A stretch of DNA of 64,000 nucleotides from Eukaryota sp. TZLM1-RC (lineage: Eukaryota > Metamonada: BaSk clade), in NCBI GenBank assembly GCA_040285825.1, contig JAUPSS010000007.1, positions 706,501 to 770,500 on the forward strand, in the 5' to 3' direction. The notes below the pieces were generated by a model that saw nothing but the letters and a program-made list of their open reading frames with translations, had not been told where the DNA came from and did no database searches. Positions 1 to 11,457 of the stretch are shown here, in pieces. The first letter of the stretch is position 1. Every line of letters begins with the position of its first letter. The position numbers and the translations under genes were made by a program.

Positions 1-2
1 AC

Positions 3-122
3 TTAGTAACGACTCAAGGGTTGGATCTGTTGGATAAGATTTTGGTTTACGACCACTGGGAACGTTTAACTGCAGGGGAGGCTTTGAGTCATCCTTTTTT
101 TGATGATGTGAGGAATGATTGA
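3..122 (+). CDS. Casein kinase 2 catalytic (alpha) subunit, C-terminal end, partial
   Basis: The window opens inside a protein kinase. The frame from base 3 reads [20 protein letters not shown] and continues [19 protein letters not shown] to a TGA. The run of leucine, DLLDKIL, YDH, RLTA-EA--HP-F is the end of the kinase lobe (subdomain XI) of CK2 alpha, where family members have LDxLDKLLRYD followed by RLTAREAMxHPYF. CK2 is a constitutively active Ser/Thr kinase of nucleus and cytoplasm that forms a tetramer with beta subunits. Only about 39 residues are visible, so the catalytic core lies outside the window. The protein stops soon after the HPFF motif, which implies a very short C-terminal tail. 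Another CMGC kinase is possible but fits less well. Confidence 0.82.
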   Translation, partial: LVTTQGLDLLDKILVYDHWERLTAGEALSHPFFDDVRND

Positions 123-134
123 TTGATCAGTGTT

Positions 135-140
135 AATAAA
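135..140 (+). terminator. Poly(A) signal of the CK2 alpha gene
   Basis: An AATAAA hexamer lies 13 bases after the stop codon, in the right place for cleavage and polyadenylation of a very short 3' UTR. Confidence 0.5.
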
Positions 141-218
141 AGCTTTGGTATTTTTTCTACTTTATTATATATTTTTTGTTTAATGAATTTTGACTCTGTT
201 TAATTCATCAATTTCATG

Positions 219-335
219 TGCATTATTAATAGGCCATGGTATTTTTAGTAATGTTTTATTAATTCAAAGCATTATGAAAACTAAAGTCCAACATTTTCAA
301 CGCAATAACTTCAAGCACGAAACATTTCTTCTCTG
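219..335 (+). repeat. Dispersed repeat, copy 1
   Basis: About 117 bp from GCATTATTAATAGGCCATGG to the AACATTTC motif match 11313-11430 with few differences. The second copy lies directly upstream of a REL-type pseudogene, so the repeat may be part of the same mobile family. No coding potential is seen here. Confidence 0.6.
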
Positions 336-984
336 GAGCTTCTAAAAATCGACCAATTGTTGGTTGCGAACTAGAAACAAATACGATTTTATATTAAAAA
401 TAAACTCTGTTAAAAGCGCAAAGAGATATTTCATCCACCACAACCCTTAAAATATCAACGAATGCCAAAGCAACCGCGTCTAATGAATTGAACAAAAAAA
501 TGACAAGGTAAACTGGAATTACAATAGCCTTAGCCTAGCTAACCCAGTGAATTTCGTCGTTCAAAATCTTTTCGTTATATAGAATTTGAAAAATTAGTGA
601 AAAATTAACAATAATGTGAAAGGAATTTTTCGAATTTCCACAATGTTATATGGAAGCAATAATTGAAGGTTGAGCCTCCCTTTTGTTCGTACACAAGTTA
701 ATCAAGACTCTGTGAAAGAGTTCCTGGTGCATTGGATACTCGATCTCATGCTTTGCAAACCCAGCTTCAGCTTGTCCTTTAATAAAGTAAAAAATAATTA
801 TTGTTTAGGGATACAAATTAAAAATTAATAATAATTTATTGGGGATAGAAACATCTCCACCTACATTGTGAAACACTCTTTGAGGGGGAGCAAGTTCCAC
901 AGTCTCAACCATTTTGCAAAGACCTTTATACAAGCTGAAGACAATGCGATTAGTCTAGGAATTCAATTCATCTCGGAGATGGTT
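336..984. other. Non-coding stretch between dispersed repeat and satellite
   Basis: AT-rich sequence with no open frame that resembles a protein and no clear repeat. The last bases lead directly into the satellite array. Confidence 0.4.
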
Positions 985-3900
985 TGTAATAAACAACCAT
1001 TGGTCAATATACGAAACTAGGAACTTCATATGAGCCTCAGTAAATCGTATCAAAAACGATACTCTTACACTTACAGCAATTGTTTTATTAGTTTACAACA
1101 TTCAATTGTATACTTTTTGATTTTTTTACTTTTTTTACAATTTAATGTTTAAAAATTAATACACTCAATTAATTCAAATATATACAAAATCATTTGAAAA
1201 TGTAATCATGAGTTTGTACTGATCAAGTAACACATAGCCAACATTACTAACACACAATTTCACACAAAGTTTGATCACAAGTTGATCACATCTAGTACAT
1301 AAGGACTACATGCAACTCACCAAATCACACCAATGACCATTCAACCAATCAAACCAATGACTACTCAAATGACCATAGCACGGACTTTAACACCACAATT
1401 GTTATATTAATTGTCCCAAAATGGACTTTAAAGATTTGACCAATGATTGTAATAAACAACCATTGGTCAATATACGAAACTAGGAACTTCATATGAGCCT
1501 CAGTAAATCGTATCAAAAACGATACTCTTACACTTACAGCAATTGTTTTATTAGTTTACAACATTCAATTGTATACTTTTTGATTTTTTACTTTTTTTAC
1601 AATTTAATGTTTAAAAATTAATACACTCAATTAATTCAAATATATACAAAATCATTTGAAAATGTAATCATGAGTTTGTACTGATCAAGTAACACATAGC
1701 CAACATTACTAACACACAATTTCACACAAAGTTTGATCACAAGTTGATCACATCTAGTACATAAGGACTACATGCAACTCACCAAATCACACCAATGACC
1801 ATTCAACCAATCAAACCAATGACTACTCAAATGACCATAGCACGGACTTTAACACCACAATTGTTATATTAATTGTCCCAAAATGGACTTTAAAGATTTG
1901 ACCAATGATTGTAATAAACAACCATTGGTCAATATACGAAACTAGGAACTTCATATGAGCCTCAGTAAATCGTATCAAAAACGATACTCTTACACTTACA
2001 GCAATTGTTTTATTAGTTTACAACATTCAATTGTATACTTTTTGATTTTTTACTTTTTTTACAATTTAATGTTTAAAAATTAATACACTCAATTAATTCA
2101 AATATATACAAAATCATTTGAAAATGTAATCATGAGTTTGTACTGATCAAGTAACACATAGCCAACATTACTAACACACAATTTCACACAAAGTTTGATC
2201 ACAAGTTGATCACATCTAGTACATAAGGACTACATGCAACTCACCAAATCACACCAATGACCATTCAACCAATCAAACCAATGACTACTCAAATGACCAT
2301 AGCACGGACTTTAACACCACAATTGTTATATTAATTGTCCCAAAATGGACTTTAAAGATTTGACCAATGATTGTAATAAACAACCATTGGTCAATATACG
2401 AAACTAGGAACTTCATATGAGCCTCAGTAAATCGTATCAAAAACGATACTCTTACACTTACAGCAATTGTTTTATTAGTTTACAACATTCAATTTTATCC
2501 TTTTGATTTTTTACTTTTTTTACAATTTAATGTTTAAAAATTAATACACTCAATTAATTCAAATATATACAAAATCATTTGAAAATGTAATCATGAGTTT
2601 GTACTGATCAAGTAACACATAGCCAACATTACTAACACACAATTTCACACAAAGTTTGATCACAAGTTGATCACATCTAGTACATAAGGACTACATGCAA
2701 CTCACCAAATCACACCAATGACCATTCAACCAATCAAACCAATGACTACTCAAATGACCATAGCACGGACTTTAACACCACAATTGTTATATTAATTGTC
2801 CCAAAATGGACTTTAAAGATTTGACCAATGATTGTAATAAACAACCATTGGTCAATATACGAAACTAGGAACTTCATATGAGCCTCAGTAAATCGTATCA
2901 AAAACGATACTCTTACACTTACAGCAATTGTTTTATTAGTTTACAACATTCAATTGTATACTTTTTGATTTTTTACTTTTTTTACAATTTAATGTTTAAA
3001 AATTAATACACTCAATTAATTCAAATATATACAAAATCATTTGAAAATGTAATCATGAGTTTGTACTGATCAAGTAACACATAGCCAACATTACTAACAC
3101 ACAATTTCACACAAAGTTTGATCACAAGTTGATCACATCTAGTACATAAGGACTACATGCAACTCACCAAATCACACCAATGACCATTCAACCAATCAAA
3201 CCAATGACTACTCAAATGACCATAGCACGGACTTTAACACCACAATTGTTATATTAATTGTCCCAAAATGGACCTTAAAGATTTGACCAATGATTGTAAT
3301 AAACAACCATTGGTCAATATACGAAACTAGGAACTTCATATGAGCCTCAGTAAATCGTATCAAAAACGATACTCTTACACTTACAGCAATTGTTTTATTA
3401 GTTTACAACATTCAATTGTATACTTTTTGATTTTTTTACTTTTTTACAATTTAATGTTTAAAAATTAATACACTCAATTAATTCAAATATATACAAAATC
3501 ATTTGAAAATGTAATCATGAGTTTGTACTGATCAAGTAACACATAGCCAACATTACTAACACACAATTTCACACAAAGTTTGATCACAAGTTGATCACAT
3601 CTAGTACATAAGGACTACATGCAACTCACCAAATCACACCAATGACCATTCAACCAATCAAACCAATGACTACTCAAATGACCATAGCACGGACTTTAAC
3701 ACCACAATTGTTATATTAATTGTCCCAAAATGGACTTTAAAGATTTGACCAATGATTGTAATAAACAACCATTGGTCAATATACGAAACTAGGAACTTCA
3801 TATGAGCCTCAGTAAATCGTATCAAAAACGATACTCTTACACTTACAGCAATTGTTTTATTAGTTTACAACATTCAATTGTATACTTTTTGATTTTTTAC

Positions 3901-4990
3901 TTTTTTTACAATTTAATGTTTAAAAATTAATACACTCAATTAATTCAAATATATACAAAATCATTTGAAAATGTAATCATGAGTTTGTACTGATCAAGTA
4001 ACACATAGCCAACATTACTAACACACAATTTCACACAAAGTTTGATCACAAGTTGATCACATCTAGTACATAAGGACTACATGCAACTCACCAAATCACA
4101 CCAATGACCATTCAACCAATCATACCAATGACTAATCAAATGACCATAGCACGGACTTTAACACCACAATTGTTATATTAATTGTCCCAAAATGGACCTT
4201 AAAGATTTGACCAATGATTGTAATAAACAACCATTGGTCAATATACGAAACTAGGAACTTCATATGAGCCTCAGTAAATCGTATCAAAAACGATACTCTT
4301 ACACTTACAGCAATTGTTTTATTAGTTTACAACATTCAATTGTATACTTTTTGATTTTTTACTTTTTTTACAATTTAATGTTTAAAAATTAATACACTCA
4401 ATTAATTCAAATATATACAAAATCATTTGAAAATGTAATCATGAGTTTGTACTGATCAAATAACACATAGCCATCATTACTAACACACAATTTCACACAA
4501 AGTTTGATCACAAGTTGATCACCTCTAGTACATAAAGACTACATGCAACTCATCTAATCATACCAATGACCATTCAACCAATCATACCAATGACTAATCA
4601 AATGACCATAGCAAGGACTTTAACACCACAATTGTTATATTAATTGTCCCAAAATGGACTTTAAAGATTTGACCAATGATTGTAATAAACAACCATTGGT
4701 CAATGTAAGAAACTAGGAACTTCATATGAGCCTCAGTAAATCGTATCAAAAACGATACTCTTACACTTACAGCAATTGTTTTATTAGTTTACAACATTCA
4801 ATTGTATACTTTTTGATTTTTTACTTTTTTTTACAATTTAATGTTTAAAAATTAATACACTCAATTAATTCAAATATATACAAAATCATTTGAAAATGTA
4901 ATCATGAGTTTGTACTGATCAAGTAACACATAGCCAACATTACTCACACACAATTTCACACAAAGTTTGATCACAAGTTGATCACATCTA
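985..4990. repeat. Tandem satellite, 462-bp unit, about 8.7 copies
   Basis: The marker TGGTCAATAT recurs at 1001, 1464, 1926, 2388, 2849, 3311, 3773, 4235 and 4697, a period of 461-463 bp. Copies are almost identical. Differences are single bases and T-run length changes, and the last two copies are the most diverged. Each unit carries a 10-bp inverted repeat, TTGACCAATG and CATTGGTCAA, separated by 15 nt, a second small hairpin (GTATC with GATAC), and paired TTGATCAC motifs. No open frame of interest exists in the unit. The array ends about 100 bp before the gypsy-1 insertion. Confidence 0.95.
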
Positions 4991-5089
4991 CCTTATGTCG
5001 TCTCAGCATCGTTGTACGCTTAATATGTCGAATAATAAGTTGACATTCTCTTAAAAGTTATCAAGCTTGTTGTATGAAAAATGGTCAGT

Positions 5090-5240
5090 TGATGGTCTAT
5101 GGCTAGGGTTATCGTGTGACATAGCTTGTGTAAATGTAAAGTAATTTATTATGAAGAGGAATTGTATTCACTCTTCTTAAGCTAACAGGCGGAATACTAA
5201 TAACTAAACTATTAACTATAAATACTATTCAAGACTAACA
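5090..5240 (-). repeat. 3' LTR of gypsy-1
   Basis: 151 bp, TG...CA in element orientation, identical by eye to 8704-8854. The pol stop codon TAG lies in its first six bases (TGTTAG). Confidence 0.88.
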
Positions 5241-7928
5241 CTGCCTTTTCCTCTCTTTCGAGCGACGAGCCCTGGAAGCTCTGGTCACAGGAGGTGAACT
5301 AATAGAAATATGACGCTTCTTGGGAGGAGCGGATTTAGTACGGCGACGTGCTTTGGAAGTCTTGATAAAGTCTTTATACGCGGCAGTATTTTGGACTGTA
5401 GACACATGCTCAGTGGTGATCTCTTTTCCTGGCCATTGCACTTGGCAAAAGTCACCTTCCTGACTGAGCACTTTTTCAATGATGTGTTCTTCGACATCAC
5501 CTGCAGCGACCCAGGAGTGGAACTCATCGTTGGTGGGCAAGCTGGAGTGCCAGGGAGCTAAGTGTTTGACGCTAGCTTGGACAATCGCACCTGTGCAGAG
5601 ATTCTTAATATTCACAGACGAATTAGATACGATTTCAGTAATTAGGAAGGGTCCTAAATAGTCTCCATGAAGCTTAGCGGAAGAGCCAGATGCTCTCAAT
5701 ACCAATTGACCAACTTCAAAAGGGTTTGGAGTTGACGATCTAGTTAGCTTGGAAGCTTTGGAAGCTTGATGGTGTGCTGCCTTTTCCTGTTTCTCTTTCA
5801 ATCTTCGAAATTTAGATTGAATTTCTTGAATAAAAGATGACTCAGACGTCGAGCTTTCAATGATTTCAAGAATTTTGCCAGGGTCTGATCTGGGGGACAC
5901 ATCTGAGCCAAAGATCACTTGGTATGGGGTGTGGTTGGTTATTGAGCTCTTGGAAGAGTTGATCAATAATTGCACATAAGGCAAGTATTCAGACCACACT
6001 TCGTAAGCATTGAAGTCTACGAGCAATTTCCGTAGGTTTTGCAGGATGTCTCTGTGTCGGCGCTCTACCAGGCCGTTGGACGGAGAAAACCTAGGTATTG
6101 ACTTTGACACCTCTATGCCCAAAAATTTGCTTAATTCGTCAAAGACAGCCTTGGAAAATTCGGGTCCATTATCGCTGTGGATTTGAAATGGAATACCAAA
6201 GATGGCACAGACTTTCCAAACTAATGCATCTGCAGTAAGATTGGCATTTATCTCTTTTAAAGGCACGATGATCGTGAACCTAGAGAAGCTGTCAATAAAT
6301 ACGAGGATGTATTTGTAGCCTTCTTGATCTTCTGGAAGAGGACCAATGACGTCGGCATTGACGCGAGCAAAAGGTCTGTCAGCCCACAATGAACCGGTTG
6401 GGGGAACATGCAGTTTGGGAACTGGCTTTGTTTTCTGACAGGAGGGGCATTCTTGGACGTGCTTATTCATGTCGGTGAGCATGTTTGGCCACCAATAATC
6501 GCTGTTCCTGAGCTTGTTCAGGCTTTCCGCTTTGCTTGGATGACCTCCTTGCAGAAGTCCATGCAACAAGTTAAGGGTGTCCTTAATGAGTCATTTGGGA
6601 ATCACTATCTTGTTGTCGTGAGTCATATATAAATCAAGATGATTGTTATGAACACAGTTGTTGAAAGAGGGGTCTTTGGAAGCTATGGCAAGCTTCTGTT
6701 CGGACCTAATCCTACAGAGCCATGGCTCGAAAATAGGCAGGTCGTTGGAACATCGTTCTCTGATGACCATGATACGTTCGAAGTTGTTTAAGTCTTCGAT
6801 GTAGTATCTTTCATTTTCTGTTCCATCAATTTTATCAATGTAAAATATTGGATGAAAATTTGGAGGCATTTGATGGGACAAATGATTGATCTCTTGATGG
6901 TCTATAGGCGGAACTATTCGAGACAACATATCAGCCCAGAAGTTATCTTCCCCTTTGGTATGTACCAAATCAAAGCAGAATTCGGAGAATATGGGTAACC
7001 ATCTTGTTACAATTCTGTTCTTCTCAGGAGCCGTGAACATGTAGGTAAGGTTTTGATGGTCTGTGAATATAACCAGTTTCCTTCCTTTCAAGTAGTTTTC
7101 AAAACCACTTTGAGTTAACATGAGTAGGATAGCATAGAGTTCCTTTTGGTTTGTCGGCCAGTTCTTTTGCGAGTTGGTTAACAACCGGCTGAAGAAGCTG
7201 ATAGGCCTACATTTCCTGTTGATCAGGGGGGTACCGGGGTCGTCGACTTGTTCGATTTGTTCCCATATGACGCCGCCTACGGCAATGTCGGATGCGTCGC
7301 AACTAATTAAGATTTGGTTTTCCAGCGGAGGTAAGCTGAGCGGCATGTGCTTCGCTATCAGTTGTTTGATCTTTTGAAGGAGTCCGTCGTGCATGTCGGT
7401 CCATTGAAGGCGTTGCGCGCGGGGTTTGGGTTTAACTTTGGAGTTGTTTCCATCCTTCTTAGTCAATCTGATGATAGGAGCGATGAGCTCAGATACCTGA
7501 GGAAGCCATTCTCTAATGAAGTTGACTGATCCTACGAGGCTGCGGACGTCTTTGATTGTCTTTGGTCTAGGTAGATTCAGCAAAGATTCAACGCGAGTGG
7601 GATCGATAGTCCGCTGTTTGTTTTGGAAAACACTGCCCAGTATCTTGATTGGGTGTCTGGAAGACACGAAATGGCACTTTGGAAGTCCCAAGGAAACTCT
7701 TTTGCATCTGGCTTGATCAAGGACGCGACGGAGGCGTTCAATGAATTCGTCAAAGGTTGAACCTATGATTATGATGTCATCTATGTAAATGAAGACACCG
7801 TCTCCAGAGAAGATGTCAGCCATGACGTTTTGGAAAACGGCTGGGACATTCTTTAGGCCAAAAGCTGCACGTTTGAACCGGAGGTTGAGCTGTGTGAGAA
7901 AATTCCCTGGGAGGTTCCTCATAGTCAA
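5235..7928 (-). CDS. Gypsy-1 pol: truncated reverse transcriptase, RNase H, integrase, chromo-like tail
   Basis: Two open stretches in the same frame (7928-6591 and 6569-5235) are separated by one TGA at 6591-6593. First stretch, 445 codons: only the palm end of the reverse transcriptase remains, with FGLKNVPAVFQ and the catalytic YIDD at residues 48-51. RNase H follows, with the catalytic Asp of CDASD at 211 and TDHQNL further on. Second stretch, 444 codons: an HHCC zinc finger (C41, C44), the integrase triad D73, D133 (HSDNGPEF) and E169 (GLVER), then a basic end. Near residue 360, HIIEKVLSQEGDFCQVQW resembles a degenerate chromodomain. The first RT catalytic Asp is missing. The stop codon overlaps the 3' LTR. 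Confidence 0.88.
5241..5260 (-). promoter_or_regulatory. Polypurine tract of gypsy-1
   Basis: In element direction the bases CGAAAGAGAGGAAAAGGCAG directly precede the 3' LTR. Their place and purine content are those of the plus-strand primer. The same GCAG end precedes the LTR of the second element. Confidence 0.7.
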
Positions 7929-8736
7929 CTAGATCTGAAAATAATAGTTCATACCTCTTCCTTTGCTCTTCGGAAAGATGCGAAGGAAAATTTGGTGTGC
8001 TAGGAGTGGAATCTCTAGCCTGGGGAGGGGAAACAGACAGATTGTTAACTCCTCTTACTGTTGATGTAGTAAGAGGAGATCCTGAAGTTGGGACAGCAGG
8101 ATTTTGAATAGTTCTCCTAACAGTTGGAACTGGAGGGAGAAGCTGTTGAGAGTGAGAGGGTGGGACCTCAGAACTAGATGAAAGGGATGAAGATGGTACT
8201 TCAATGGCCTTAGTAGAGGAGGAAGAGGGTTGATCTTCCAATCCTTCCTTTGACGTGAGAGAAGGTTGAACAGTCTCTCTGTTCTGAATAGAAGGTGAAG
8301 TTGGAACTTCAGAACTTCTTTCTGGGAGGGGAGAAGGTGGGACTTCAGACGCCCTTAAATGTGAAGGAGGAAGAGGAGCAACGGAATCCTCAACATCTTC
8401 ATCGTCGTAGGAGACTAATGAAGGGCTTCTTCCTTCCGAAGGAATAGAATCCTTAGGAGGGTTGTCTCCTTCCACAGGAACGGAATCCCGAGGAGAGGAA
8501 CTTCCTTCCATTGGAACGGATTCCTCAGGAAGGGAACTGTCTTCCTTTGGGATGGAACCCTCAGGGAGAGTTGCTTCAGGAAGCGCAGAAGCTTCAACCG
8601 AAGAAGGGAGCATGGAAGCAGGGTCTGTGGTTAGTGGTGAGGAAGAGGGACCAGTCTCTTCCTCAAGGATCCTACGCTGAGCCGGGGACGACCCAATACG
8701 TATTGATGGTCTATGGCTAGGGTTATCGTGTGACAT
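7816..8736 (-). CDS. Gypsy-1 gag, N-terminal part, fused out of frame to pol
   Basis: 306 codons. The ATG lies inside the 5' LTR, so the first 11 codons (from MSHDNPSHRP) are LTR sequence and the next few cover the presumed primer-binding site. The protein is acidic, rich in Ser and Pro, with degenerate repeats of the form (S/D)SVPxEGxxxP at about residues 45-105. Near its end, after YEEPP, the DNA is already reverse-transcriptase sequence read in another frame, which marks the deletion junction. No zinc knuckle remains. It is recognised as gag by position and by its likeness in style to the gag of the second element. The assignment is an inference, as Pro/Ser-rich gag ends have little sequence signature. 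Confidence 0.6.
   Translation of the reverse strand: MSHDNPSHRPSIRIGSSPAQRRILEEETGPSSSPLTTDPASMLPSSVEASALPEATLPEGSIPKEDSSLPEESVPMEGSSSPRDSVPVEGDNPPKDSIPSEGRSPSLVSYDDEDVEDSVAPLPPSHLRASEVPPSPLPERSSEVPTSPSIQNRETVQPSLTSKEGLEDQPSSSSTKAIEVPSSSLSSSSEVPPSHSQQLLPPVPTVRRTIQNPAVPTSGSPLTTSTVRGVNNLSVSPPQARDSTPSTPNFPSHLSEEQRKRYELLFSDLVDYEEPPREFSHTAQPPVQTCSFWPKECPSRFPKRHG
8693..8703 (-). promoter_or_regulatory. Spacer and possible primer-binding site start, gypsy-1
   Basis: After the 5' LTR the minus strand reads ATACGTAT then TGGGTCGTCC. TGG is the usual start of a tRNA-primed site. The downstream bases do not obviously fit a tRNA 3' end, so the primer is unknown. Confidence 0.35.
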
Positions 8737-8854
8737 AGCTTGTGTAAATGTAAAGTAATTTATTATGAAGAGGAATTGTATTCACTCTTCTTAAGCTAAC
8801 AGGCGGAATACTAATAACTAAACTATTAACTATAAATACTATTCAAGACTAACA
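8704..8854 (-). repeat. 5' LTR of gypsy-1
   Basis: 151 bp, identical to 5090-5240. It contains AATAAA in the element direction and a TATTTATAG stretch that could serve as a TATA element. Its last 33 bases encode the start of gag. Confidence 0.88.
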
Positions 8855-8858
8855 CAGT

Positions 8859-10006
8859 AACAAAATAGTTTATGGAGAATCCATTTATGTCGCCAAATTG
8901 TGAGACTTGCATTGCTTAGTACTCTAATTTTGATGGTTCTGTATTGTTTAATGGTTAGGCCTAAGAATGAATAATATTATTTCTCCACGTCACAACAGTC
9001 ATAAGGCTAATATGTATTTAGTGATATTTGTTACTTTATCCAGCCCAGCAGCCAGAAACAGAAAAAATAAAGAAAAAAAAAGAAACAAAGCATCGCCATC
9101 TACATGTAGAAATGATCCAAGTTCAAAGGAAGCATTTTAGATCAATAAAAATACGGTATGAAATTTAAGAATTTAAAAATTTCCTACAGAACATCGAAAA
9201 TTTTGTTGTGCTTCTTCTTCTACAGTCTGGTGCTTTTTGCAAATTGTTCTTAAATCTACTACATTTGGATTTCACTTCAGAAACAACTTTGAATACAAGT
9301 GATCATCATAAACACTGCCATTGATTGATACAATATTTGTACTAGCACAACATTGAAAAACCCCATTTTCAGTCAGTTTTTTCAAAGAGCTGCACCAAAA
9401 AACTAACCACCAATTTCTCAATAGAAAAAGGTCGATTAATATACAAAAATTTGGAATTTTATGAAAGGACAACGGTTCTCAAAAGGACAAGCTGTTAATA
9501 TGTGAAGAGACTAAAATGTGAGGGGATTTCGCGTATCCAACTCCTTGGAGGCAATTAAAGAAGGCATCTATAACTATTCCAAAGAGCAGTCAAAGAGAGT
9601 TTATGACATAACTAGAATGTGAGGTGTTGAAGAAGCGGGTGTTGCAGGAGCATTATCCACACAGTGATAATAATTATTCAACGAACAAGCTGAAGCAGTT
9701 GTATTGTTTCCGTCGAAGTCACAATTCAAAACATAGACTGTTTGGGTATGTGTATGAATACCCTGAATGAATTTTTTCTATCAAAATAGGAAATAAAATA
9801 CATGGGAAGATGTGAAAAAATTCAGTGCAAACAATGTACTCGTCTGATTTGTCTTTTATTGCACCCCATCCCACACCCTGCACAATTTTTCGAATGTGCA
9901 CATTCTTCGTTCGTTCCTCATTAAGATAATTTTAGGCTTTATTCCAAGAATGCAAACAAGATTACTATAAACAACAACAATGCAAAGCAATATTCTAGAT
10001 AAGTGA
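8859..10006. other. Non-coding stretch, 1.1 kb
   Basis: Only short open frames (about 60 codons on the minus strand near 9.3 and 9.8 kb) that resemble nothing known. Several A/T runs, no repeat recognised. Confidence 0.4.
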
Positions 10007-10618
10007 TCACTGACAAAATGGCGGTAGAATCTCACTATTTACGGGTTCATGAGCACGTACATTGTGAAACTCAGTAATACTTGAAAGTATTGAGTTAAAA
10101 TAATGTGGAACAGCCTTAAAGAGTGAGAAAACAATTCTGTTCTTCCAAATAAGTTGATCAAAAGAACGTCCTACTTCTTTTAAAAAACTGTCTAAATCAT
10201 TCAAGAAAGATAGTCCTTTCCTGCCTAAAGTACCAAAAATAGAAATTCCAATTGGAACAAAAACGATGTTTCTGCAACGTTGTTTGTTCAAACGTACAAG
10301 GAAATCATTATACTTCGAGTGCTTGCTCCTTTCTTGATTCTTGAGGGTTGATTCAATGTCGGAAGACGAAGACAACTTTTAAGGAGAAACAGTTGTACAA
10401 TCAATAATTATTTCTCGGCCGCTATGCCAAGCACATTGAGTGTCACCTCTTTTTTGACTTTGAGCAAGCTGCATTTCATCAAAAACTGGTTCTAGTCGTA
10501 CTGGATGATGGGCACTCTTCAACAAATCATAAATGCAATCGCGAACGGCATTGTGAATAATCGACCTCTTCTGAGTGTACTTCCTACAAGATAAGACATC
10601 CTCATTAAGATGCAGCAT
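10007..10618 (-). pseudogene. REL (PD-(D/E)XK-like) domain fragment of a non-LTR retroelement, subfamily B
   Basis: Two open stretches in one frame, 10618-10379 and 10375-10007, are separated by a single TAA at 10379-10381. The first holds KRSIIHNAVRDCIYDLL, then GDTQCAW and REIIIDCTT. The Asp residues around IIIDCTT sit where the nuclease core D...(D/E)xK pattern is expected. The second holds a lysine-rich helix, FVPIGISIFGTLG and IWKNRIVFSLFKAVP. This order, RxxxHxAVRD, then D-x-W---IIDCTT, then (F/Y)VPxxISxFGxxG, then W--RIVFS, is shared with five other places in this window. The upstream reverse transcriptase is absent, as expected for a 5'-truncated LINE. The tryptophan present at the stop position in the 63-kb copy shows the stop is a mutation. 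Confidence 0.6.
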
Positions 10619-11312
10619 AAAATTTTCGTCGAAGCAGAAATTATTTATAATTTATCATTGAAATTATAAATATCAACATTCCCTGAGAACAAGTACACTT
10701 CAACTGAATCTGTCTATCCTAATCAACCACACCAGAATTGAGTTTATTTAAGTTTAGGAGTGAGAAAACTCGGCCTCCAACATTTTCCATCATCAACAAT
10801 TCTACAAGTTCGTTTTCATCCACTTTTTTTGTTTAATTCATCTTTTTCCTTAGTATAATTAAAATGAGTATGCAATTCCGTATCCAAGAATAGCAACTTT
10901 GATTTATATTTATCAATTTGGGTTTTTTTGATAAAATAATAGCAGACCTTTTATATTGACTGAGCTTACGGTATAAAGATTTATTACACACATCAGTGGA
11001 TCTCATATCCGTAATGATGGTCGCCCTTTTAAGATTTTCAAGCATTCAATCATTTCTAATTCGACCAAGTAAATTCAACTGTGTGACTTAGACATACAAT
11101 ACACAGGATACCTTCTCACATCAAAAAATGCTGTAAAACTCGGCAGCTTTATTTATTTTATTATTTATTTATTATTTAAAATTGTTTTTGTGCTGTAACT
11201 ATAATCTACTATAAATATATTGAATCTGCAAAAATATTGCAAGTTATATTATATTCGTTGTATTTTATTATATTATTTTGGTTTAATTAATGTTTTATTC
11301 ACCAATTGAATA
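10619..11312. other. Non-coding stretch, 0.7 kb
   Basis: AT-rich sequence with T runs and a short minus-strand open frame at 10833-11045 without recognisable motifs. Confidence 0.35.
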
Positions 11313-11430
11313 TGCATTATTAATAGGCCATGGTGTTTTTAGTAATGTTTTATTAATTCAAAGCATTATTAAAACTAAAGTCCAACATTTTCAACGCAAT
11401 AACTTCAAGCACGAAACATTTCCTCTCTGT
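11313..11430 (+). repeat. Dispersed repeat, copy 2
   Basis: Matches 219-335 from GCATTATTAATAGG onward. It ends about 30 bp before the REL pseudogene at 11458, so it may be the 5' part of that element. Confidence 0.6.
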
Positions 11431-11457
11431 TTTAAATAAAGATTTTCACTCATTGTA

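Larger units (their letters stand above)
5090..8854 (-). mobile_element. Ty3/gypsy LTR retrotransposon (gypsy-1), internally deleted
   Basis: A 3,765-bp element read on the minus strand. It is bounded by identical 151-bp LTRs and flanked by a 4-bp duplication, CAGT, at 5086-5089 and 8855-8858. Order in element direction: LTR, gag, truncated reverse transcriptase, RNase H, integrase, chromo-like tail, polypurine tract, LTR. Compared with the second element at 12806-19834 it lacks the end of gag, the protease and the first part of the reverse transcriptase, so it cannot be autonomous. Identical LTRs indicate a recent insertion. Pol also carries an in-frame TGA at 6591-6593. Confidence 0.9.

Noticed and set aside
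985-4990. CRISPR-like array
   Set aside because: The unit is 462 bp with no short repeats and unique spacers. It is a eukaryotic satellite.
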